A stretch of 64,000 nucleotides of DNA from Neospora caninum Liverpool. Its lineage: Eukaryota; Apicomplexa; Conoidasida; Eucoccidiorida; Sarcocystidae. Both the position numbers and the translations under genes were made by a program. This document shows positions 23,099 through 35,929 of this stretch, one piece after another. Every line of letters begins with the position of its first letter. The first letter of the stretch is position 1. The stretch lies in NCBI RefSeq assembly GCF_000208865.1, contig NC_018385.1, forward strand, positions 908,124 to 972,123. Reading direction: 5' to 3'. The notes beneath the pieces are model-generated. The model was given only the letters and a program-made list of their open reading frames with translations, made no database searches and was not told where the DNA came from.

Positions 23099-24559
23099 CA
23101 GGGGCGAGCGAGAAGGTCGCCGCCCCGCGGCGCGGAGACGCTGAGAAGAGAAGGAAGAGAGAACAGAGAAGAGAGAGAGGAGAGAGGAGAGAGACAAACA
23201 AAGAGAGAAAGGAAAGGCGCGACCGAGGAAGCGGAGGGGGCCGGAAGACGAGAGGTTGGGACGGGAAGCAAGGAGAATATGGAGCGGAAAACCAGGAGAC
23301 ACGACAGGATGCGCCGCGACAATTTGCGAGCTTCGGAGACAGACGGAGAACGAATGACAGTCCCGAAGAGAAAGAACGAATGACAGTCCCGAAGAGGAAG
23401 AACGAATTGCAGGAAGAAAGAGGACGTGAAGAAGGGTTCGCTATTCTCAAAGAACAGCACTATGCGCCACACACCAAGGCCAGCGATCTGCACTACAGCC
23501 TTGCGCGGGTAGGCGGGAAAGCTTGTTTCGGCTCCACGGCGACAGTGGAACAGACACCCTTTCCGTTCCCGTCGCCTGCGGCCAATTGAAAAAAGGAAGA
23601 ATTCAGCGATCTTCTCGTTGCGTTATTGAAAAAAGCGACGGGCCCACGAAACAGCTATCTCTGCATCCCGTGGATTGCATTCGCAGGTGTACATACACCT
23701 GGCACACCACCCCCTCTCTGCTGCGTCGTTCCCGGTTCTTGTCTCCTTTCGCACAGACGCCGTGAGACGAAAAGCTGACGCTCTCTGGGTTTTAACTCGC
23801 CTTTTCGCTTCTTTGCATCCCCGAAGAAGTGAAATACGGAAAGAAACAATGCCTCCATTTCCCCTCCGCCCTCTCCCGGGTCTCAGCGCGGCTCTCTCTT
23901 TTCCTTTTCCGGCGAGTTTCCTCCCTTGAAAGCCGTTCTGGCGCGCCGCAGGAACACGGGCCTCCCGCGTTCTGCATGCATCTTTCTCGTCTTTTCTCCG
24001 TTGTTCTATCTCTCCTTTTCTCCTGTCTTTCCTCCTTCTCTCTCTCTTTCCCTTTTCTCTTGTCTCACTGGTAATCACAACGGCACACGAAACTGGGAGA
24101 GTTAAACTGCCACATCCGGCTTCTTTCGAGCAGATGGCGGGTGGCGACAGCGAGGTGACCGCGAGGCTCGGCCCGCGAGCGCCGTCCCCGTTCCTTCCCC
24201 CGTAAATCTTTGAGATCTTCACAGTTGCCGAGACTGCCAGAAATAAGCGAGATTCTGAGCCCGTTCTCTCTACCCTTTTCTCCTTTGTGTCTCGCACCTG
24301 CGCTGTCCCCCCTTTTTAGTCCAGAGAAACCGGAAAAAAACATCGCCTCGCTTGTGCTCCGCCACGGGCGTCGCAGCCCGCTGAGCCTCACGCCCTTCCC
24401 TGCCGAGAACATCTTTCTGTGCCAAGACGCGGCGGTTGATCTCCAAGGCCTCTTCTGTCTTTCCTTCCCTCCAAGGACTCTTGTGCCTTTCCCCTGTGCA
24501 TCTCCTTCAGCTCTTTGCTTTCTTTTGGGTTCTTCTTCCCAAGGACGGTATTACCCACG
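23099..24559. promoter_or_regulatory. Divergent intergenic region between Mg2+ transporter and CDC16
   Basis: About 1.46 kb separate two start codons pointing away from each other, so both promoters should lie here. The left half is purine-rich with a 26-base duplication at 23348-23399. The right half, leading to the CDC16 start, is pyrimidine-rich, as is common in leaders of this organism group. I found no convincing ORF. Confidence 0.45.
23348..23399. repeat. 26-base tandem duplication upstream of the Mg2+ transporter
   Basis: GAACGAATGACAGTCCCGAA recurs after exactly 26 bases with near-identical flanks, and a third partial GAACGAATTGCAGG follows. It lies about 250 bases upstream of the predicted transporter start. 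Confidence 0.75.
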
Positions 24560-27500
24560 ATGGAGCCTGACGACGTGCCTTCCTTCTTGTCTCCCTCTCT
24601 GCACGGGTACCCGGTTTCCTCTCACGCTTGTGTCTCTTCCTTCCCTGCGCGTGCTGGGTCTCCCCTTTTCGTTTCTCCGTCAGCGCCAGCGCTGCATGCG
24701 AGGCGGGGCGCCTCGAGTTCTCGAGACGCGCAGAGGGGAGACTGTCTCCTCTCTCGCCACGCTGTCTCCTCGCTCGCCTCTCCGCGTTTTCTGCCGAGCG
24801 CTGACCCTTCGGACCGGCTGCGGGCGCTTCCCTCGCCGTCATGCTCCCGGCCTTCGCCGGCAGACTTGCCGCGGTTTCCATTTGCTGTAGATGGGAAGAA
24901 ATTCCCTCGGGAACGAAATCTTCTCGCGCGTGACTTCAGCCGCACGCGAGAACTCGCTCACCGAAAGCCCCTGACCCACTCCCGTCCTTGCAGCCTCCCG
25001 TGCTCATCCTCCGCTGGCGCTGCCTCTTCCTTTTCTTCTTCTCTCCCGTCGCTTCTCGCATCTCTGCAGTCACCGGCGCGCTTGCAGGCACCTCCGTGCA
25101 CTTTGTATCGCGTCCGAAACCAACAAAAAAAGAACTTTTCTCTCGCTCTACAGGACGAGAACTGGAAACCAGATCCTCCTTCCCTCAAGCCTTCGAGACG
25201 AATAACGCCACACGGCAACAGTTCTTCTTCTTCTCTGTGGGGCAGCGGGGCTGTTGAGGTGTATAGACAGCTGCGGGAGCGGCGAAGGCCGCCTGCGCGG
25301 TGTCGCTCTCGGGTTTTCGCTCCTCTCTCTGTTTGTTCGAAACAGAGCTACGAGGGCGCCTGGGAGAGGCCGGGCGCAGCTGGAGAAGGATGCATGGAGA
25401 CAGAGCCCGAAGGGGAGGCTGAACATGACGGTCGCGGCGCCCCCGACTGTCTCGCGTGGCCAGGAGACGGCTCCGCCCCTCTCTCAGATTCCGACGAGGA
25501 AGACCTCGTTAACGTTCCGCTCTTTCAACAGGAGGTGGTGAACGACTTGCTGATGCTCCTTCCCCTTGCTCCCCCCTCGCCGGCTCTGTCGTCTCCGTTT
25601 GCCTCTTGTGCTTCCGGCTCTTTCTCTCTGCAAGTCGGGGAACTCGCGGAACGGCTTCTCACCTCTTCGGTCGGAGAGGTCCGTCGTGAGACGCACCGAG
25701 GCCAACACGGACGGAACTCCGAAAGGGGCGAGTCTCCGTTTTCCTCGGCCTCTCGTGTCTCTCGGGAGTCTCCTTCCCCGCGTGTGTGTGTTTCGCCGTC
25801 CCAGGCTTCTGCCGTTGCGATTTCCACCGTGACAGAGGCCGTTCGCTTCTTTCTTCGCGACGCGTTCTTCCAGCAGGCGGCCTGGGGACTGCTCCACAGA
25901 GGCTTGGGGCGAGAAGCGCAACGCATGCTCGCCGCGTGTCCGGGGTATGCGTCTCTCTGGCTCTGTCTCGGGAAAGCGATGGTAAGAGAAGGCAGAGAGT
26001 CGCCCTTTTTTTCCGCCGAACAGGAGAGAGAAAACGAGACATAAGGGCGAAAAAAGGAGACCGGCCAGGCGCTCTGCTCCGTCGAGCCTGCCTCTCTCTG
26101 TTCTCGCTCTTTTTCCTTTTCTCTCTTCTCTCTCGCCCGCCGCTCTTCTCTTTCGGTCTCTTCCGTTCGCGGTCGTTTTCTCGCTTGAAAAGAAGCGTTC
26201 TCCTCTGCTTTTTCTCAGCTGCGCTCGGGGCGCCTTCAGGAAGCTCTCGAGTTTCTGAATTCTGAAGTCCCCTTTGAAGACCTTCCATCGCACGTAAGTC
26301 GCCTTTTCTCCTTTTTCTCTTCCTCTCTTGCTGTTCCTCGTCTTTCGCCATAGACTGGCCTCTTTGTCTTCTTCCGTTTACCTTTTCTGCCGTCCCTTCT
26401 CGAATTTCTTTCACCGTTTCAGATCTCTTCATGCCTTGTATCTGCTTTGCCTCCCTCCCCAGTTTTCCCGCCTTTTCTTCTCTTCGTTTCCCCCGCTTCC
26501 ACTCTTTTCCACTCCCTTCTTTTTTTGCTCTCTGGTTAGATCGCGGCACCGCTGCATCTCTTGCTGGCTGAGGTGTACGACGATCTCGGCGCGATTCCTC
26601 ACGGAACTGAAGCCCTCTGCGCGGCGGCTAACTTCCTTCCAGAGACTTCGTTGAGTGGCGACTCGAGCGCGCTGGCGCGGCCTCGTCTCTCTTCTCGTGG
26701 AAAAGAGGGGCCGCTGGCGGGTCTTTACTCGGAGACGAAGAGAGAAGACCTCTCGTTTGCCGTCATCGGCGCTCTCTGGCGCCTCATTGGCCACGCGAGA
26801 CTGGACCCCGAAGAAGGTTCGAAACTTCCATGTCTCGCGACTCTGCACTCCCTCCGATCCCCGTGGAGTCGCCGGAAACACCCCGGCGATGCCCCTCGCT
26901 GTGTCCTTTCTTCGACTCCGATCCACGAACGTGGAGATTCTTCCCCCCCATATATATCCACCCATACGCAAATGTACATATATATATATATATATATAGC
27001 TATTTATTGTTCACAAGTGCACACCAAAGATTCGAATATGTACATATATATATATATATATATGGCGATAGATGTATACATGTAGCGAAGATTCACGCAT
27101 CTAGCTGTCTACTGATATATATAACGCTCACACACAGAAGATCAAATCTACATATGTGGTTCCATATATATATATATATTTGTCTGTTTGTCTATCGATG
27201 AAGAACTGTATCTCAGATTCTTGCGTCGCTCCATATAGATATATGTTTGTAACGGAGCGGGAACTGTGAGTCGTGTGTCCTTTTTGATACAAGAGAAACG
27301 TTTGGAGATCTGCTTTAAACCTGTGCACATACGCGCACCCGTGCAATGGCAGGGGGACGCTCCGGACTCGTTTGCAGTTTTGCTTCTTTCTCCGCCTGTC
27401 CGATTTTCCAACTGCTTTTCACCTCAGAGGAACGCGTCCTTTCTCGCTTAGCCATTCCACTGTCGCCGACCCATGGCTGGTGGCTGTAAGCAAGAGATTC

Positions 27501-30500
27501 ACGAAAAATGTGTAAACAAATATATACTTACACATGAAACCTATAGATGAATCGACATCTACCGGTGTCCACACAAATATTTAGTTATGCACCTACGCAC
27601 ATTTATCTACATATCTGTTTGGATGTATTGATATCTCTTCACGTCTTTCTGTCTATATCTTTACATATATATGTACAGATATATATATATATATATATGA
27701 ATGTTTATTTGTAGATTTGGAATCAGAGGTACGTCTGTGTATACGGGGTCTGATGTGACCTCCGGCGTCTACATCTACGGAAGTGTGAAAGTATTTTTCA
27801 AAAACATCTTTCGGTTTGGAAGATTTCGAGAAGCGATGCGGCGTCTGGAAAGGGGGTCGGCGCGTGTTTTCCTGTATCACTGAAGGTCTTGGGAGGAGTC
27901 GCACGGCTTTGCCCTCTCATTTCTCAGTTTTCGTGTTTTTCCCAATTCTGTTTTTGAAGACACTTTTTCTCAACGAGGCTCTCAAGCAGACGGTTGCCGC
28001 CTCGGGAACGACGTGAGAATACGCCAGGGATGTTCAGTACAGTGAGTGCCGAGCAGAAGGAAGAAAGAGGACGGGGAAGAAGGAAAAAGGAGGGCGAAGA
28101 TAAACGGGGAAAGAGGGGAGAAAAAGGGAGAACTCTAAAGCAAATATGAAATGAGGAAGAATAGAAGGACGAGGGAAAGAAGAGAGAGAAGGGAGAGGCA
28201 GCCTTTTCTCCGTTTTCTCTCCCTCTTTTTCCCCCCCTGCGCGCTGCATGCTATCGATGCATTTGTTTCCTTTTCATTATGGTTTTCTTCAGCCACAAGC
28301 CGTCCCAGGCACAAGTTGCTCTTTTTCTTCTCTCCTGGATTCTTCGCCGTCTACGAAGCTTGACCCTTCCTCTTTGGTCTCAGCCCCGGACGCTGTTGAG
28401 ACACTGCGCATTTGTCGATTTCTTCTCTCCTCCCTTTCTTCGTCCTCGTCGTCTTCTTCCTCGTCTTCTTCTGCCCTTCCTTCTTCTTTGCTCCTCTCGC
28501 TGTACGTGCAGAGCTGCACAGAGAAAGAACAGAAAGAGCGAGAAAGGGGGGGCCGGTCGACACAGGAAACGTTGCGAAGCACACCGAGGTTTTGAGACGA
28601 GCACCGGACAGAGGAAAGAGAAAAAAAGGGGAAATGAAGAGGAAGGGGGAAGGAAGAAGTGCATGAGGTTCAGAGCGGAAGGTGAAAGGAAGCAACAGAA
28701 GAAACAGGAGCAGTGAGACAGAAGACCAGAGAGAGCGAGAGGACGAAAAGGTGGTAAACAGGGGGGGAGCGAAAACGATAAACTAGAAACAGGGAGGAAC
28801 GAAGCGACTGGGACTCTCTGAATCCCAGAAGAAAGGAAACGACAACAGAGAAGAATATTGTAGCTGTGCTGCTCCATCTCGCACGACAGAAAAAGATTTG
28901 AAACTTCTCTTTCGTGTACGTCTCTTTCCTTCCTTTTTTTGCGCCTCTGTTTTCACTCTTCCCATTCTTTTGTTTTTTCTCTGATGCTATCACGGGTTAC
29001 AGGGTGAACGCACGATGGCAGTCCCGTTGCTGCTTTCGCAGTTTCGACTTCGAAACCGCCAACTCTCTCTGCGATTTGTAAGTGGACGTTCTTCGCCTCT
29101 TGTAGAACCTTTCATTCTTTTCTCTCTTTTTTCCTCTCTTCTCTCTTCTTCTCTTTTCGGCGTTTCTGTTTGGTGTTTCAGGGCTTATGGTTGTGGCTTC
29201 GCTCCTTGTTTCTCTCTCTGACTCGTTTTTTCTGAGTTTCCGTCTCCGACGGTTCCTCGAGAGTTCCCTTTTTCGTTCTTCTGTGTACGTGGGCCGCCTC
29301 TCTGTTTCTTCCCTCGCGTTCAGCGTGCTGGCTCGAGATCCCACAGACGTCGACGCTCTCGCCCTCAAGGCTTCTTCGCTCCATCAACTCGGCGGTGAGA
29401 AGGAAGAAAGACAGAGGGGAAGACAAAGAGCGAGAAGGTGAATCCGAGAAAGGAAAGAGAGAGAGATCGCGTCGAGAATAGACTGAGAAGACGCGGAAGG
29501 TCGAGACGAAGACAAGAAGGAAAGCGGAGCGGAACGAGAGCGGATTCAGAGAGAGAGAGGCCCGAGAGAAAAAAAGGACACAAGACAAAAGAGGGGGATG
29601 CGCACCAGGAGGGATCATACAGGAGGGAGAAAGGCGTGCTTTGCTTCGCTAGTGGGGTGAGAAACTTGGAGTGTGCCGCCGTCTATTTTTTGCGCTTTTT
29701 TTTTCTCCTTTTCAGCCACGAGAACCTCGGAGCTCGAGGAATTCGCGAGACGTCTTCGGCGCATGCAGGGAAACGCCGCTGTATCAGCTTTCGTGGTGAG
29801 ACACTCTGCCCCAGTCTCTTTCGTCTCACCTTTCGTTTTCTCTCCCTCTTTCTCCCCTATGTTCCCTCCATCTCTCTCTTCCTGTCTCTCTTCCTCTCCT
29901 TCAGCTTCTTTGTTAAGAGTGGATGACGTGACTTCTCTTTGGGGTGACTTCGGGACCGCATGCAGTTCGCGGGCTTTGCCGTTCTTTTGTCTCTCGCGTC
30001 GCTCGGAGGTTTTCCTTCTTTTTCGTCGTTCTTTTCACAGACCGGGAAAGCGCGCCTTCTCGGAGCTGTTGGAGACCCCGAAGAACTCCGAAAAGCGGCG
30101 GAATTCTTCTCGTGAGTCGCCTTTCTCACTTGTTTACGACTTACTCTTCTTGATCTCCCTCTCGATCTTCTTTTTTTCTTCCTTTTGATCTTGTTCCTCT
30201 GTCTGCTTTTCGTTTTCTTGTTGCTCCACATATCTCGATTTTAGAAGAAGCGTATATACCTTGCACTTCAGGAGTTAATCTGCGTCTTCAAAAATCGGCA
30301 GTGATCCGTAATTCTTTATGAGAAGTGTACTCCAGGATCTGCCCAGAGTTCCCGCCCTTTTCTCCCTGGTTTGGTGTGTCTTTGCTGCGGTTGTTTTGCT
30401 GACGTGTCCCTCCGACTTTTCCGTGTTCTGTTCTCTCTCATCTAGCGAGGCTGTCTCCCTCCTTTGCGAACATCACGGGTCTGCGACTTTGTTCTTCTCT

Positions 30501-31601
30501 GAAAACGAGGATGACGACCGCCGAAGACAAACCAAGCCTTCCTCTTCCCCCGTTTCTTCCTTTTCTCCCTCGGCTTGGTTCTCTCTCTCGCTTTTGCCGA
30601 CGCAGCGAACGTCGCTCGCCTGTCTCTGCTTCGAGGCTCTCGCACGAACTTACGCTGAACTCGGGGAGTCGCGAGTCGCCATTCGACACCTGTTGCGGGC
30701 CATCCGTCTACAGCCTCGGTAGGCGACGCAAAACTCGACTGGTCTCTTCCAGCGTAGTCTCCAGCGTTAAAAGGACACCCATCCAGAAGGGGTGAGCCGT
30801 TTCAGTGTCTATGTCGTCCCTCATCAATCAGGTTTATTGTCAGACTTTTGAGCGCTCCTGTCCCTTCGCCAACCCTGCCCAGAAACGTCGCACATCCCAC
30901 CTCGAGAGCCGCCTCAAAAACCTCGACGCTGCACATATAAATGCCCTCGTGGATTCTACAAGGAAATACATGCATACATATCGCTGTATGTGTTCATATA
31001 TATATGCGCATCTCTTTCTGCGTACACGTATCTCCATACCTGTCTCTCTGTCTGTTTGGTTGCTGCGCTGATGGCCAGAAACCACCGGGTGTATCTACAC
31101 TTGGGGATGCAAGAGCTGGAGGAGAGCGAGGGGACGCCGGAGCCTTCCCTGCGCAGCCAGATGCTTAGTCGAGCAGAGATGTACCTCACACAGGCCTTGT
31201 AAGTTTCCTTTTTTCCAATGTCTTCTCCCGTGTCTCTCATGGCCTTCCCTGTCTCCGGTGGAAATGTTGCCGTGCAAGGCTCCGACCCTTCTCGGAAACC
31301 AGCGCCGTTAAAAAGTTTGCCGAATCTCGCTGATGACCCCTCTCAACTGTCTCCTCTTAACAGTCCCCGTTGAGCGAGCGGCTAAGCATTTGCCTTAAAC
31401 ATAAATGCATGCATATAGGGAACATGTAACAGCCATTTTTGGCATTCAATGCATGCATATCTGTATCTAGATATGCATGCATTTGACTGTTGAATGTCTC
31501 CGGTCTTATACTTTATACCTTAATGTCTTTATTTGGTGTGCAAGACTAGTTTGCGGAAACCAGCAAAATACGTGACCTTTTTCACACATACACATATACG
31601 C

Positions 31602-31640
<39 letters not shown>

Positions 31641-31644
31641 TATG

Positions 31645-31685
<41 letters not shown>

Positions 31686-33764
31686 CTGTATATGTATAAA
31701 AACAGATGAATAGACAAACGTAGATGCATGCGGGTGTCGAACACAGAGTGGGAACTGTTTGTGGATTCGTTCGTCTCTGTGTTGATATTCATACGCGATT
31801 TATTCTCACGACTGCTTGGACGCCTGTGCTGTTTCTTTCTCTTCTCAGGGAGATGCAGCCGCTGGACCCCTTCGTGTACAACGAGCTCGCCCGACTGCAC
31901 GCCGCTCGAAATCGGTATCGTTTCTTCATTCCTCGTTCTCGTCCCGTCTCTTGCTCTTTTGTTTCTGTTCTGCGTCCGTTTTCAGAACACAGGTCTTCCC
32001 TGTTCGTGCTGTTTCGCCTCACCGGCCAAGTTTTCTCTTTGCCCTTCCTTCTGTCTCAGGATGGACTGCAGCGTGTGGTACTTGGAGCGCGCGGTGCTGT
32101 GCAGTGTACGTACAGCTGCGTCACCTGCCTTGTTTCTGTCGAATCTCGGCCTCGCGTATCTCCGAACGCAGGCGTTCAAGAAGGCGGAAAGGACGTTCGA
32201 AGCCGCGCTCCGCTCCCACCTGCGTGTGTGTCCGGCCGCCTCGACGACTCTTCCTTTTCCGCCGTGTTTCTCCTTTCCGCAGTTTCCCCGCCTCGCCTCA
32301 GCTGCTGCGCGGGAGAGGCGGGAAGAAACGCGAGACTGTGCGACGGGCCATGCAGAAGACGCAGCGCGGGACACCCCAGCAGAAGACGCGACGGAAGAGA
32401 GAGCGAGACGCGACGCTGTCGACTTGCGCGCCCGCACCGCGAGAAACGAAGCGCCGAACGGGGACGTTTTCGTTTTCCAAGGGAGGCGAGAGGAAGCGAG
32501 GGAAGGGCGAGAAGAGGGGGAAGAGAGAGAAGGGAGAGACTTCATTGTGGGATCCAGTCTCTTTGGTCCGACGGAAGAGAGGGAGAGAGAAGATGAGGAG
32601 CGAGGTTTTATCACGACAGCGGTCGGCATCCCAGGGGCTCCTAGCGATCCGTTCGAGGAACGAGAAGAAACCGAGAGTGAGAAGAAGGATCGAATTTTCG
32701 CACACAACCTCTGGCTCGGCTTAGGCGTGGCGCTCTACGTTCAGGGAAACCCGAGATGCGTCGGACCGCTGGAAAGGGTGAGGAAAAAGATCCTGGTCCT
32801 TCACGTGCGCGCCTTCGCGGCACTCCGCCAAACGTCTCTCCTTCGCGTTTCCACAAGCGGGTTCTCTCCTCTGTGTACACAGTTTTTCTTTTCAAAGAAT
32901 CTCAAACGCAGCGCGCGCAGCAGGCGGGAAAGGTTCCTGGCTGCGCTGGCGTCGTTCCTCGCCACGGCCCTGGCTTCTCTGGAAGGCTCTTTCTCTTTGA
33001 GGCGTCTCGCCTCTCCCCGTTGTCTTATCTCTTTTTTCTTCTCTGGAAGGGGGATTTAAAGCCGCGAGAAACGCGAGGGACGTGGATTTCGCGCGTTTCC
33101 TGGAGCGTCCACACAGGGTGTCTCGAGAGGGAATCCGGTATCTTCCAGTGTCTTCCATCGGGGGGGTGCATGCCTTCTCTCGCTTTTCCCGATTCGGATT
33201 TTTGAAACAGCTGTCGCTCTTCTTCCTGGCACGTTTTCTGTTCTGCAGGCCTTGCGTCTCGCTGGAGGCTGCAACGGGAAATCTCAGTCAGCGGGCGTGA
33301 ACCAGAATTCTGCGTATTTGACCTTTCTGCTGTACACGGCGGCCATCGAAGAGGCACCTCTTCTCTTTCCGTCTCTCTCGCGCCTCTCTGCTTTTTCTCT
33401 CCCTCGTGCTTCCGCTAGTGGTCTCTCAGCTCCATTTCTTTCCAGGTTCGGCGCGGGCGGGAATGCCCGAGAAAGAAGACGGTTAGCGACCGCAGAGACA
33501 GGAAGAGAGGGAAGAGCAGAACGGCAGAGAGAAAGAACGGGAGAGAGAGAAGACAGAGGTGAGGGGGAAGGGGCGAGTATTGTGGGAAAAAAGAGACGGT
33601 TTGAAGGAGAGACGGGACGATGCAGAGAGGAGGTCGAGAGTTTGCTGGATGACGTTTTGGATACCTTCAGCAGGCGCGAGAGAGAGCGAGAGGCTCGCAA
33701 GACAACACAGCGAGACGAGGATCCCGAGCAGCCCGTGTTCGCTGGTCCTCTTTCTGGAGAATAG
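24560..33764 (+). CDS. CDC16: Anaphase-promoting complex TPR subunit, APC6/CDC16-like
   Basis: Predicted scaffold subunit of the APC/C ubiquitin ligase. Exons with consistent phase: 24560-25981, 26219-26293, 26540-about 26816, then 29003-29077, 29324-29394, 29716-29795, 30041-30111, 30446-30718, 31079-31198, 31849-31914, 32060-32777 and 33249-33764. One or two exons between 26817 and 29002 are unresolved; a fragment ending at a GTGAGA donor near 28011 is a candidate. The TPR array follows CDC16 order, most tellingly VYLHLGMQELE then AEMYLTQALEMQPLDPFVYNEL, then LSNLGLAYLRTQAFKKAERTFEAAL. Compared with other eukaryotes it has a long Ser-rich N-terminus (about 300 residues before the first helical repeats), an Arg/Glu-rich insertion in the 32060 exon and a charged C-terminal tail. 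Another TPR subunit (APC3, APC7, APC8) is the main alternative. Confidence 0.75.
26979..27063. repeat. Compound TA-rich tracts in CDC16 intron
   Basis: Two TA runs (about 26979-26998 and 27043-27063) and further short ones to 27178 and at 27677-27698 lie in the unresolved intronic part of the CDC16 gene. Confidence 0.7.
31406..31481. repeat. Three TGCATGCA palindromes within 76 bases
   Basis: The octamer TGCATGCA occurs at 31406-31413, 31450-31457 and 31474-31481, each extended by A/T on both sides. It is in the intron between CDC16 exons ending at 31198 and starting at 31849. TGCATGC is a known enriched promoter motif in Toxoplasma, but here it lies in an intron. Confidence 0.65.
31601..31682. 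repeat. Long (TA)n microsatellite in CDC16 intron
   Basis: Two long pure TA runs (about 38 and 31 bases) are separated by AGTATGTAAA-like sequence. They share an intron with the TGCATGCA cluster. Confidence 0.9.
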
Positions 33765-35929
33765 CCAGACAGAACCTCGGGCAAAGGAATCCGAACCAGA
33801 GGGTTTCGGTTTCCCGAGGACGCCGCGGATGCGAGTTTTGTCACAACGTCAGGCGCTGAAGATTTGCACTATTCCGTCAACACTCCAACTCGACAGAAAT
33901 GGAGCTGCAAAGCACACCACATGCACAGGGACAGTGTATCTTTCCTGCTGGTTCATTGAAACCTCTGTTTCTTGTCAATTCTCTGATGTGGTAACTCGCT
34001 CTCTCCCCGATTCTTTGATGGATTGGCAGGAAAGAAGTGAATTGTTTTTCGCTGTGCCGGAGAGAGTTTCACCAGCAGAAAGAGAGAAACATAAAGAGAA
34101 GGAGAAGGAAAGAGAGGAAGAAAAACAATGAAAGAGCGAGAGACTTTGCTAGGTGTGCGTGGAACGTGCCGGCGAGCTGGACATCCCCAGCAAAGTGCAG
34201 CTGAGGTGTACATACACCGTACAGTAGGGCAAAAGACGGCTGCAAGAAGTTGCCTTCACGCGCCTCACCGGATCGAATGACTTACAAAGAACAGTGTTTT
34301 TTCTCTTTCTCTACGCGGTACGAACCGCTTAGCTGGGAACGACCCCAGTTTTCCCCGAAGCGTTCTCTTGCTCCGAAAAAAACACGTGTGTCGGCGCTCG
34401 GCGGCACCGAGACAGCTGTCGTATTTGCGCGACGCGTTTCACGGCCCCCAAAGGAGAACTGCCTCTACACAAACACACATTTTGTGGAAGAGAGAGAAGA
34501 GCCACATCTCGCAGCGCCTGTGCACGCGAATGAAGCGGCGGGTGACAGTGCCCGGGTTCCTCCCAAGGGCGCCTCAGTGACCAGAGCGTCGAGGGCGAAG
34601 CCCGCGCATGGAACGAGTTGAAGATGCCTAAAGGCGAAAAGAGACTGTTTACCCAACTGCTCTTGCGGCCAGAAGTTCTCTCGGCGACAAAAACAGGGGC
34701 ACTGTGTGTGTGTGTGTGACTACGCAAACATTCCGACAGAGACCGGCTCCTGTGCCTCGCTTCGTGGGGCAAAAGCCTGGAAACAGAAGTTCTACGTGAA
34801 CTGCAAGAAGGCGCGTTTCGCCGTAGGCAGCGGCTGACGTCGAGTTGTGACTGTTGCAGAGCGCGGCAGAAGAGACTCGTTTCACACGGCTATGCAATAG
34901 TGTCCTTTCCGCTTGGTCTCGGCTGCCTGTAGTGTCCTTTCCGCTTAGTCTCGGCTGCCTGAGGTGGATTTCACCTTCCGAAAACCCGTGTTCTGGAGGC
35001 TCCGCCTCAGACAAGCCGAGCTTTCGGTTTCCTAGTTCTGTGCAAAGTACATTGTGCTGTGGAGTAGATCATACGAGTCAGACGACTGGCCAACACGCGC
35101 CCCGAAAGAGCCTGTTTTTTGCTCGTCGGGAGGCGGCTTTCTTCCGAACGACTAGAGTCCCATGGCAGGCTTTTCGGCAGCACGAGTCACGCATAGAGAT
35201 CTCTGTTTTGGTGCGTCTCTTTTTCTACAATGCGTCAGAGGATGAAGTTACTCGCGATATCCCAAGATGCACAGATTGTGTCGGATGATTAAAAGAAAAG
35301 TCTTGTGTTTGTGACCCATACGGTGTGTGCCTTCTCGCGTCGGGATCGCCAGAAAAAGTGCGAGGGTTCCGCTCGTCAGAATGTCCGAGTTTTCCGGGGA
35401 GATGTTTCGCAGCCTCGCGTTTCGCCTGTTTTTGTTGAAAGTCGCAACCGACGACACGCACAGGCCCCGACCTCCAGTCTGCCTGCAGGAAGCAACGTAC
35501 GGAGTTTGCTTTCCACTGGGAAGAAAGAAACAAGGGGAGAACAGCTGACATCAAAACGAGCAGAATCGCCACTTCCCGACTCCTAGTCAGACTTGAGAGA
35601 AATCGGCTGCTGGGAAAAGGAGCCTTTTTCCCGCGCCCCGCTGCGCCCTCGTTTTCACTCTCTTTTATGTCGCTGTGTGTGGGAGGCGCAAGAACTCAAT
35701 TTCTTGGACGGTTCCCGTTCCTCCTGTTTCTCTCACAACACACACAAAATAGGCAAGATGTCCTCTTCTCTGAACTGGTGCCTGGCCCTTTCTCGTTCGC
35801 AAAAATCGCGCCGAGTCTAGGTTTCCACCGTCCACGTAGGGTTCTGTGATCGACAGAGATTTCTGTTCTGAGCCCCGTTCCGCGCGCGTTGAAACGTCCA
35901 GAAGTCCCGGTCCTCAGCGGAGAACAACG
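33765..35929. other. Intergenic region between CDC16 and MYCBP
   Basis: About 2.2 kb without a recognisable gene. Open frames of 120-145 codons occur on both strands but overlap one another and show no domain. The right part should contain the MYCBP promoter. A 31-base direct duplication lies at 34899-34961. Confidence 0.45.
34899..34961. repeat. 31-base direct tandem duplication
   Basis: AGTGTCCTTTCCGCTT followed by GGTCTCGGCTGCCTG is repeated 32 bases later with a single change (G to A at the seventeenth base). The near-identity suggests a recent slippage or duplication event. Confidence 0.85.
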
